A stretch of DNA of 64,000 nucleotides. It comes from Actinospineispora spinosispora DSM 44797. Its GTDB lineage: Bacteria; Actinomycetota; Actinomycetes; Mycobacteriales; Pseudonocardiaceae. A program made the position numbers and the translations under genes. The stretch covers positions 283,408-347,407 of the forward strand of contig NZ_KE386838.1 of NCBI RefSeq assembly GCF_000429025.1, in the 5' to 3' direction. The notes below the pieces were generated by a model. It saw only the letters and a list, made by a program, of their open reading frames with translations, made no database searches and was not told where the DNA came from. Positions 41,014-47,939 of the stretch are shown piece after piece (position 1 is the stretch's first letter; each line of letters opens with the position of its first letter).

Positions 41014-43497
41014 GTGAACGACCAGCGCGATCCCCGCCGACGGGTACCCCCACCCCGCCCGGCCGGTCCGCCGGGTCCACCGCCCCCGCCGCCGAGGCGG
41101 CGGCCGGTGGTCCCGCCCGGTGGTGTCGACCGGCGTGGCTACATTCCCGGCGGGGCGGCCCCCGGCAGGCCGCCGGTCGATCCGGATCTCGCGTACAACG
41201 ACGGCGCTCCGGCCAACCGCGACCCGGGCCGCGAGCCCGAACTCCTGACCCATTACGACTCCGGCCCGATGCGCTCGGTCGGCCCGGTCGGACAGCCGGC
41301 CGCGCCGCCCCGGCGCATCGCGCCGACCCGTGTCGAACCGAGACCGATCGACGAGCCCGCACACCACTCCGCTCCCCCCGGCCCACCACCTCCGCGTGGC
41401 GGTGGCCCGGGTGGCCCCGGCGGACCCGGTGGTCGAGGCCGGCAGCCGGGTAAACCGACAGGACGACGAGTGAGACGGATCCTGTTCTGGCTGATCGGCC
41501 TCTTCGTGTTCGGTCCGATCCTGGCGTTTGCCATCGGCTGGTTCATCGTGCCGATGCCGACACCCGACGCCGCGTTCAAGGCGCAGGTCGCCACGGTCAA
41601 CTTCAGCGACGGCAAGCCGCTGGCGACGATCAAGCCGGAAGGCACCCAGAACCGGATCAACGTCAAGTTGTCCGAGGTCCCGCAGCAGGTTCAGGATGCG
41701 GTGCTCTCGGCCGAGGACCGCTCGTTCAAGACCAACCCCGGCTTCTCGATCACCGGCATCGGTCGCGCGGTGTGGAACCAGCTCACCGGTGGTGTCGGCG
41801 GTGGCTCGACGATCACCCAGCAGTACATCAAGATCACCACGAGCAGTGACCAGCACACGCTGTGGCGCAAGTTCAAAGAGGTCATCGGCGCGGCGAAGGT
41901 CTCGAAGGCCTATACCAAGGACCAGATCCTCGAGGACTACCTGAACGCGATCTACTTCGGTCGGGGCGCCAACGGGATCGGTGCGGCGGCCAAGGCCTAC
42001 TTCGGCAAGAGCGTCCAGGACCTGAACGTCGCCCAGGGCGCCCTGCTGGCCGGCGTGATCCAGTCGCCGTCGCGGTGGGACCCGAAGGTCAACCCGTCGA
42101 AGGCCGCCGAGCGGGTGAACTACGTGCTCGACGGCATGGTCGCCCAGGGCTGGCTCAGCAGGGCCGACCGGGCCGGTCTCACGCTGCCCGAGACGCTGGC
42201 GTCCCGTCCGCAGGGTGTCGGTATCCCCGGTGACCATCTCGGCCACGTGTACAGCCAGGTGAAAGCCGAGCTGAAGGACCGCTACGGCCTCGGCGAGAGC
42301 GACCTGACCCAGGACGGCCTGATCGTCACCACGACGATCGACCCGGTGCTGGAGAAGAAGGCGGCCGACACCGCCGTCAAGATCATGAAGCAGAATCCGG
42401 CGAACCTGCGCACCTCGCTCGTCTCGGTGGACCCGAAGACCGGGGAGATCAAGGCCTACTACGGCGGCGAGAACGGTGTCGGCCTGGACTACGCGCAGGC
42501 GGACAAGCAGCCGGGCTCCTCGTTCAAGCCGTTCGTGATGGCGGCCGCGTTGCAGCAGGACCCGCCGATCGGTCTCGGCAAGAAGTACAACGGCAGCTCA
42601 CCGCAGACCATCGCCGGGCACACCGTGACCAACTCCGACGGCGACAGCTGTGACGAGTGCTCGCTGAAGACCGCGATGACCAAGTCGATCAACACGATCT
42701 TCTACCAGCTGGCCGTGGACATCGGCCCGGGCGCGGTGGTCAACGCCGCGCACCAGGCCGGAATCCCGGACGACGAGCTGAAGGCGAGCCCGACGGCCGG
42801 TATCGCGCTGGGTGACCAGGAGGTCCACGTCGGCGACATGGCCTCGGCCTACGCGACCTTCGCCGCCGAGGGCACCTACCACCTGCCGCACATGATCGCC
42901 AAGGTCGAGGACTCCAGTGGTGACGAGCGGTTCCCGTTGCGCTCCGACGACACCGCCGCGGTGTCGCGGATCGATCCGCAGGTGGCGCGCAACGTCACCG
43001 AGTCGATGATGGACGTCGCCCGTTCCTCGCTCATCCCGCTGGCCGGCAGCCGCCCGGTCGCGGTCAAGACCGGCACCACGCAGAGCAACATCCAGGGCCA
43101 GAACAAGGACGCCTGGACGGTCGGCTTCACGCCGCAGCTGTCCACCGCCGTGTGGGTCGGCACCGACGACAACTCGCCGATCAAGACCTCCGCCGGCCGG
43201 CCCATCTACGGGCGCATGGTGCCCGGCCAGATCTGGCAGGGCGTGATGAACGCCGGCATGGGCGGCAAGCCGACCGAGCAGTTCAGCAAGTTCGACGCGA
43301 TCGGCCAGGCGCCCAGCGACAGCGAGGACTCGTCGGAGAGCGAGGACGCCGACGACGAGGACGGCCGCCACCACCGCAGGCATCGAGGCGAGGACGGCGA
43401 GGCCTGCGACTTCGTCCAATGCGACGACAACGGCGACCCGGTGGACGGCGACGACCGACGCAACAACAACAATGACGACGACGACGATGACTGGTGA
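41014..43497 (+). CDS. ponA: Bifunctional class A penicillin-binding protein (PonA-type)
   Basis: Polymerises and cross-links peptidoglycan outside the membrane. 827 residues: a Pro/Arg-rich cytoplasmic N-terminus (about 1-150), a membrane helix (ILFWLIGLFVFGPILAFAIG), a GT51 glycosyltransferase (AEDRSFKTNPGFSITGIGRA, GGSTITQQYIK) and a transpeptidase with SSFK (GSSFKPF), the SxN-type TKSINT and KTGT (AVKTGTTQSN). The acidic C-terminus ends NNNNDDDDDDW. GTG 41014 has GGAG 5 bases upstream. Context matches Rv0050 (ponA1). Confidence 0.95.
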   Translation: MNDQRDPRRRVPPPRPAGPPGPPPPPPRRRPVVPPGGVDRRGYIPGGAAPGRPPVDPDLAYNDGAPANRDPGREPELLTHYDSGPMRSVGPVGQPAAPPRRIAPTRVEPRPIDEPAHHSAPPGPPPPRGGGPGGPGGPGGRGRQPGKPTGRRVRRILFWLIGLFVFGPILAFAIGWFIVPMPTPDAAFKAQVATVNFSDGKPLATIKPEGTQNRINVKLSEVPQQVQDAVLSAEDRSFKTNPGFSITGIGRAVWNQLTGGVGGGSTITQQYIKITTSSDQHTLWRKFKEVIGAAKVSKAYTKDQILEDYLNAIYFGRGANGIGAAAKAYFGKSVQDLNVAQGALLAGVIQSPSRWDPKVNPSKAAERVNYVLDGMVAQGWLSRADRAGLTLPETLASRPQGVGIPGDHLGHVYSQVKAELKDRYGLGESDLTQDGLIVTTTIDPVLEKKAADTAVKIMKQNPANLRTSLVSVDPKTGEIKAYYGGENGVGLDYAQADKQPGSSFKPFVMAAALQQDPPIGLGKKYNGSSPQTIAGHTVTNSDGDSCDECSLKTAMTKSINTIFYQLAVDIGPGAVVNAAHQAGIPDDELKASPTAGIALGDQEVHVGDMASAYATFAAEGTYHLPHMIAKVEDSSGDERFPLRSDDTAAVSRIDPQVARNVTESMMDVARSSLIPLAGSRPVAVKTGTTQSNIQGQNKDAWTVGFTPQLSTAVWVGTDDNSPIKTSAGRPIYGRMVPGQIWQGVMNAGMGGKPTEQFSKFDAIGQAPSDSEDSSESEDADDEDGRHHRRHRGEDGEACDFVQCDDNGDPVDGDDRRNNNNDDDDDDW

Positions 43498-43736
43498 TGA
43501 AGGAAGGGCAGCGAGCCCCGGTCGAGCAGCGAGCCCCGGTCGAGCAGCAAAGCCCGATCGAGCAGCAAAGCCCGATCGAGCAGCAAAGCCCGATCGAGCA
43601 GCAAGGCCCGGTGGAGCAACCCAACCCAGCAACGGCTAACCCGGCTCCGCAAGTCTCCGAAGGAGTTCCGGCGAAGGCCGGCGTAGTGAATGTCCGCAAC
43701 CAACCTCGCCGACGACCAGGGCGGCTCCCATGGTGA
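43497..43736 (+). other. Short repeat-encoded ORF after ponA, probably not a real gene
   Basis: The ATG overlaps the ponA stop, giving 79 residues. The first half is repeated EQQSPI/EQRAPV; the second half (QVSEGVPAKAGVVNVRN) is translated from element copy E. Near-identical residues (QVSEGVPAKAG) end the broken rsmA fragment because both read into the element. Possibly a former Gln/Pro tail of PonA. Confidence 0.35.
43510..43617 (+). repeat. 18-bp tandem repeat, six units
   Basis: Six head-to-tail units of CAGCRARSCCCGRTCGAG type: two CAGCGAGCCCCGGTCGAG, three CAGCAAAGCCCGATCGAG and one CAGCAAGGCCCGGTGGAG. It lies between ponA and element copy E, much as the 15-bp repeat adjoins copy C. Confidence 0.9.
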
Positions 43737-43855
43737 CAACAAGCGCGCGCCCGGCGACGAAGGAGCTTGTTTTTCTGGGAGTACCCCAGCGAGCGCTTGC
43801 GCGAGCCGGGGTGGTCACAGAAAAACTCCGCGCGGAACAGGCCCAAAAGGACAGC
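43640..43855 (-). repeat. Dispersed intergenic element, copy E (inverted)
   Basis: Runs from AACCCGGCTCCGCAAGTCTC through GTTCCGGCGAAGGCCGGC, GTGAATGTCCGC, the core GTTTTTCTGGGAGTACCCC...GGTCACAGAAAAAC and CGCGGAACAGGCCC to GGACAGC. It fills the ponA-GT87 gap and ends 2 bp before the GTG of the next gene. Confidence 0.88.
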
Positions 43856-43857
43856 TG

Positions 43858-45417
43858 GTGACCAGAGCTCGGATGTCTCCACCGGCCCGAGTGATCCCGA
43901 CCTGGACCGAACCCGCGGTCGCGGCCGCCAGCGCGGTGATCGGCGGCCCGCTCGGCAGGCATGCGGTGGTGGGGCGGTCGCGGTTCTGGACTCCGCTGCG
44001 GGTGGTGCTGCTCGGCTCGATCCTGGTGTTGGCCATGGGGTGGCTGGGCAAGGCGCCGTGTCTGCAGCAGACCCCGGACGGCAACGGCGGGCTCGCGCTG
44101 GACTGGCAGAACGGCCGACAGTACGTCGCCATGTGCTACACCGACATCGTCACGCTGTACGGCGATCATCGGCTCGCGCAGGGCGGGCTGCCGTACCGGG
44201 AGAACTGGACCGACCCGCAGCCCGACGGTGGCTCGGCGGCGGTGAACCCGCACTACATGGACTATCCGGTGTTCACCGGCTTCTTCCTGTGGGAGATGGC
44301 GCGGGTCGCGGTGCGCTACGAGGCCGTGTCGGCGACGTCGTCGTGGCTGCCGACCGGGTTGCCGGAGGTGCTGTTCTTCGACGTCACCGCGGTGTTCCTG
44401 GCGATCGCCTGGCTGTGCGTGGTGTGGGCGGTCCGCCGGTTGCGGCCGGTCCGCCCGTGGGATGCGGCGCTCGTCGCGTTGTCCCCGCTGGTGCTGGTGC
44501 ACGTGTTCACCGGTCTGGACGCGCTGGCGGTGGCCGCGTCGACCGTCGCGTTGTACGCGTTCAGTCGGGGCCGCTCCACGGTGGCGGGCATCCTGCTCGG
44601 CCTCGGGGTCGCCGCGAAGCTGTACGTGGTGGTCCTGTTGGTCCCGCTGATCCTGCTCGGGCTGCGCCGGGGTGGCTCGCCGCACCGTGAGCTGTTGCCT
44701 GCCGCGGTGTTGACCTGGCTGATCATCAACACCCCGGTGATCGTGTTCTTCACGCCGGGCTGGCAGGAGTTCTTCCGGGTGGGCATCGGCAGCGGTGCCG
44801 AGCCGGACTCGCTGTACTACGTGGTCAGCTATTTCACCGGCTGGCTGGGCTTCGACGGCACGCTCGCGCCCGGCGCTGTCCCGTGGCGGTTGAACCTGGT
44901 CGTTCTCGGCCTGCTCCTTGCGGCTGCAGTGGGGCTGTTCGTGCTGGTCCGGATCGCGCCGCAACCACCGAGGCTCGCGTCGCTGTGTTTCCTGGCGGTG
45001 GCGGCGGTCCTGGTGGTCAACAAGGCATGGAGCCCGCAGTTCTCGCTGTGGCTGGTGCCGCTCGCGGTGCTGGCGCTGCCCCGCTGGCGGCTGCTGTTCG
45101 CCTGGATGACGGCGGACGCGCTGGTCTGGGTGCCCCGGATGTTCTTCTACCTGGGCACCGACAACAAAGGTCTGCCCGCCGACTACTTCCTGGCGTTCGT
45201 CCTGGTGCGCGACGCCCTGATCGTGCTGATCATGGTCGAGGTGGTTCGGTCGATCCTGCGCCCGGCCGACGACCCGGTCCGCAGGCTCGGCGCCGACGAT
45301 CCCGAGTGGCCCGAGGAGCCGGCGGCCGAGGAGCCGGCGCCCGAGAAATCAGGGGAGGCAGCCCCCGAGGACTCATCGGCCCGGACCGAACCAGCAACGA
45401 AGAGCCCCGCGGAGTAG
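43858..45417 (+). CDS. Membrane glycosyltransferase, GT87/DUF2029 family (Rv0051-like)
   Basis: 519 residues with about ten membrane helices. After helix 1 a large loop carries GNGGLALDWQNGRQYVAMCY and YRENWTDPQP with an acidic residue typical of GT-C enzymes that use polyprenyl-phosphate mannose. The C-terminal 60 residues are Glu/Pro-rich. It probably mannosylates an envelope lipid or glycan; the acceptor is unknown. The start GTG 43858 depends on element copy E for its AGGA ribosome site; ATG 43873 is possible. The 3' end overlaps the convergent monooxygenase by 45 bp. Confidence 0.85.
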   Translation: MTRARMSPPARVIPTWTEPAVAAASAVIGGPLGRHAVVGRSRFWTPLRVVLLGSILVLAMGWLGKAPCLQQTPDGNGGLALDWQNGRQYVAMCYTDIVTLYGDHRLAQGGLPYRENWTDPQPDGGSAAVNPHYMDYPVFTGFFLWEMARVAVRYEAVSATSSWLPTGLPEVLFFDVTAVFLAIAWLCVVWAVRRLRPVRPWDAALVALSPLVLVHVFTGLDALAVAASTVALYAFSRGRSTVAGILLGLGVAAKLYVVVLLVPLILLGLRRGGSPHRELLPAAVLTWLIINTPVIVFFTPGWQEFFRVGIGSGAEPDSLYYVVSYFTGWLGFDGTLAPGAVPWRLNLVVLGLLLAAAVGLFVLVRIAPQPPRLASLCFLAVAAVLVVNKAWSPQFSLWLVPLAVLALPRWRLLFAWMTADALVWVPRMFFYLGTDNKGLPADYFLAFVLVRDALIVLIMVEVVRSILRPADDPVRRLGADDPEWPEEPAAEEPAPEKSGEAAPEDSSARTEPATKSPAE

Positions 45418-46848
45418 CTCCGGCTCCGCGGGACCGAGCGCCGCCCAGGCGAGCACGCCGTCCGGCCGGACCAGCGCGGCGGACAGGTCGTCGCGCCCGA
45501 GGGTGGTCGCCCCGATCACGTCGACCGCCGAGGCCCAGGGCGCGGCGATGCGGGCGATGGCCGGATCGGTGTGCACCAGCAGCGGGTGGCCCTGTCCGGC
45601 CAGCTCGTACAGCGTGGTGTCGTCCACCGCGAAGTCGGCCAGGTGCCGGCCGGTGTCCGGGTGCGCCGCGTCCGGGTAGGGCAGCGCATAGCGCGTGTGC
45701 AGGCCGGTCATCAGCTGACCGAAGTAGGCGTTGACACTCGGCAGGTCCATCAGGTCGGACATGATGTCGCGCAGCGCATCGGTGTGCGGACCCGGTGCCA
45801 GCAGCGCGGACTGCGCCCGGGTGTTGTTCAGCACGGCCTCGCCGACCGGGTGACGTTCGGCTGTGTAGCTGTCCAGCAGGGTGTCCGGCGCCCGGCCGAG
45901 CACGGTGGCGGCGAGCTTCCAGCCGAGGTTCAGCGCGTCCATGAGGCCCAGGTTCAGCCCTTGGCCGCCGTTGGGTGAGTGCACGTGTGCCGCGTCCCCG
46001 GCGAGCAGGACCCGGCCGCGCCGATAGGTCGACGCCTGCCGGGCATGGTCGAGGAACCGTCGAGGGTTGCGCAGTGAGGTGATCGTGACGTCCACGCCGC
46101 AGACCCGCCGGACGCTCGCGGTCAGCTCGTCGACGGTCAGCGGTGCGTCCTTCGACTCGAGCGCCGCGACCGCCGGGCCGTACTCGGTGGTGCCCATCAG
46201 CGAACCGCCGTACATCAGCTGTCCGTCGGCCAGGCGTCCCGGCGGAGGCAGCACGGTCCAGTCGGCGAGCTCGACCTCACCGGCCCTGGTGATGCTCAGC
46301 GGGGGTGTACCGGGGAACTCGAACCCGGCGAGCTTGCGGACCGTGGACCGGCCGCCGTCACAGCCGACCAGGTAGCGGGCGCTGATCTCGCTGCCGTCGA
46401 CGAGGGCGGTCACCGAGTCGTCCCCGGTGTGCAGCTCGGTCAAGGTCGAGCCGCGCCGCACGGTGACGCCGAGAGCCTCGGCGTGCTTGGTGAGCACCCG
46501 CTCCAGATCGGGCTGCCAGATCAGTGCTCGGGTCCGGTCCGGTTCGTCGGTCGGCGTGAGGTCGACCTTGTGGATGTGGGCGAAGTGTCCTCGTTCGCTG
46601 CCGTGGTCGCGACGTAGGTCGGCGGTGCCCTGTTCGTGGAACTTGGCGATTTCGGGGCCGAGGCCTCGGCGGCGCAATGCTTCGGTGGCCAGCGGGCCGA
46701 TCGTGCGGGCCTTGCGGTCCGGGTTCGGTTCGGCGAGTCGTTCGACGACCAGAGCCCTGGCTCCGGCCAGTGCCAGCTCCGCCGCGAGCAGCATGCCGAC
46801 CGGGCCGGCGCCGATGACCAGCACATCTGTGTCCGTCGAGGTGTTCAC
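45373..46848 (-). CDS. FAD-dependent aromatic monooxygenase (PHBH fold)
   Basis: 491 residues of the group A flavoprotein hydroxylase type. The motifs are VIGAGPVGMLLAAELALAGA (FAD), GCDGGRSTVRKLAG (DG motif) and RVLLAGDAAHVHSPNGGQGL (GD motif), followed by a thioredoxin-like C-terminal segment. Such enzymes hydroxylate phenols, polyketides or antibiotics such as rifampicin and tetracycline; the substrate cannot be assigned. ATG 46848. It is divergent from a TetR gene with two palindromic operators between them. Confidence 0.88.
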   Translation of the reverse strand: MNTSTDTDVLVIGAGPVGMLLAAELALAGARALVVERLAEPNPDRKARTIGPLATEALRRRGLGPEIAKFHEQGTADLRRDHGSERGHFAHIHKVDLTPTDEPDRTRALIWQPDLERVLTKHAEALGVTVRRGSTLTELHTGDDSVTALVDGSEISARYLVGCDGGRSTVRKLAGFEFPGTPPLSITRAGEVELADWTVLPPPGRLADGQLMYGGSLMGTTEYGPAVAALESKDAPLTVDELTASVRRVCGVDVTITSLRNPRRFLDHARQASTYRRGRVLLAGDAAHVHSPNGGQGLNLGLMDALNLGWKLAATVLGRAPDTLLDSYTAERHPVGEAVLNNTRAQSALLAPGPHTDALRDIMSDLMDLPSVNAYFGQLMTGLHTRYALPYPDAAHPDTGRHLADFAVDDTTLYELAGQGHPLLVHTDPAIARIAAPWASAVDVIGATTLGRDDLSAALVRPDGVLAWAALGPAEPELLRGALRCWFGPGR

Positions 46849-46859
46849 GGCGCTCCTAT

Positions 46860-46905
46860 AAGACTAGACGGTCTAGTCTTTAACCTAAACGAGACTGGCC
46901 AGTCT
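46860..46905. promoter_or_regulatory. Two TetR operator palindromes
   Basis: AAGACTAGAC-G-GTCTAGTCTT (46860-46880) and AGACTGGCCAGTCT (46892-46905) are both perfect and share the half-site AGACT. They occupy the spacer between the divergent monooxygenase and TetR genes and probably repress both. Confidence 0.8.
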
Positions 46906-46928
46906 TGAGAAGTGATTAAACTGCGATC

Positions 46929-47582
46929 GTGGTTGATGATCAGCAGGACTCCCGCCGCTCCCCGCTCAAGCGGCGGCAGATACTGGACGCCGCGGTCGAG
47001 GTGTTCTGCGCGCTCGGTTACGCGCGGACCAGCGTGGACTCCATCGCGGCCGCGGCCGGCGTGGGCAAGCAGACGATCTACGGACACTTCGGCGACAAGG
47101 AGCGGCTGTTCCTCGCGGCGGTCGACGATGCGCGGGCGTACTTCCCGAAGGGCGGCGGCAACCTCGTCCCGGACACCGGCGACCCGCGCGCGGATCTCCA
47201 GGCCGCCGGCGAGGAAATCCTGAACGTGGTCCTGTCGCCGAAGGTCTCGGCGCTGCACCGGCTGACGATCGCCGAGCTTCCCCACCATCCCGAGCTGCAG
47301 CGCGCCTGGCGGGAGGGGTCCGAGCCGGTACTGGACAACGTCATCGCCGCCTACCTGCAGCGCTGCCACCGCGCCGGACTGCTCGACGTTCCCGACGCGG
47401 GGCGCGCCGCCCGGCAGTTCACCTACCTGATGATCACCGAGGCCAGGGTGGCCACCGCGTACGGCGCGCACCAGCTGGCCGGCCCCCTGCTGCGCAGCAT
47501 CGCGGCATCAGCGGCAGACCTGATAGTCCGCGCCTACCGCCCCCTCGCGAGTGATGAGGACGCATCCGCACCTCGTGAGTGA
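46929..47582 (+). CDS. TetR-family transcriptional regulator
   Basis: 217 residues. The N-terminal helix-turn-helix is ILDAAVEVFCALGYARTSVD followed by SIAAAAGVGKQTIYGHFGDK. The C-terminal domain resembles the AcrR_C/TetR_C_7 type (LHRLTIAELPHHPELQ). GTG 46929 has no clear ribosome site and may be leaderless. It faces the FAD monooxygenase, its likely target. The last residues (ASDEDASAPRE) and the stop codon come from the adjoining CGTGAGTG palindrome. Confidence 0.9.
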   Translation: MVDDQQDSRRSPLKRRQILDAAVEVFCALGYARTSVDSIAAAAGVGKQTIYGHFGDKERLFLAAVDDARAYFPKGGGNLVPDTGDPRADLQAAGEEILNVVLSPKVSALHRLTIAELPHHPELQRAWREGSEPVLDNVIAAYLQRCHRAGLLDVPDAGRAARQFTYLMITEARVATAYGAHQLAGPLLRSIAASAADLIVRAYRPLASDEDASAPRE

Positions 47583-47692
47583 TGAGGCCGTCTACCCCGA
47601 AGGGGCGCGAAGCGTAGCCGGTCTACGCACTCACGACAGCTCTTCCGTCGTGAGTGCGTAGACCGGCTATAGGCGGCCTCAGCACTCACGAG
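47572..47692. repeat. Nested CGTGAGTG palindrome I
   Basis: Outer arms CTCGTGAGTGATGAGGCCG (47572-47590) and its complement (47674-47692, 18 of 19). The perfect 21-bp inner stem runs from GCCGGTCTACGCACTCACGA (47617) to 47667. Both levels carry the GTGAGTG/CACTCAC box. The TetR stop codon lies in the left outer arm. Confidence 0.85.
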
Positions 47693-47734
47693 GACCCAGA
47701 GGCAGTGCACTCTCTGCACGCGGTCGGGACCACT

Positions 47735-47797
47735 GACGCGGTGGCTGAGTTCACAGACGCTGTGGCTGAGTTCACAGACGCTGTGGCTGAGTCCAAG
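47735..47797. repeat. 21-bp tandem repeat, three units
   Basis: GACGCTGTGGCTGAGTTCAC(A) is repeated three times with few changes, between the two nested palindromes. No gene is assigned to 47583-47893. Confidence 0.85.
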
Positions 47798-47820
47798 GCA
47801 TCTCGGCTTCGCCGTCGACT

Positions 47821-47939
47821 CGTGAGTGGCAAGGCCGCCTATAGGCGCCCGGAGCACTCACGACGGAAAAGCTGTCGTGAGTGCTCCGAGCGCCTACGCC
47901 TTCGGCGCCCCTCCGGGGTAGACGCCCTTGCCACTCACG
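47821..47939. repeat. Nested CGTGAGTG palindrome II
   Basis: Outer arms CGTGAGTGGCAAGG and CCTTGCCACTCACG (perfect 14 bp). Inner 21-bp arms 47844-47864 and 47874-47894 pair at 20 of 21. The S9 peptidase stop codon lies at the edge of the inner arm. Confidence 0.85.

Noticed and set aside
43510..43617. CRISPR-like array
   Set aside because: Units are contiguous 18-bp tandem repeats without spacers; the same holds for the 15-bp and 21-bp repeats at 13370 and 47735.
43494..43736. A real small gene after ponA
   Set aside because: It is made of tandem-repeat and element sequence only; kept as a low-confidence note rather than a CDS.
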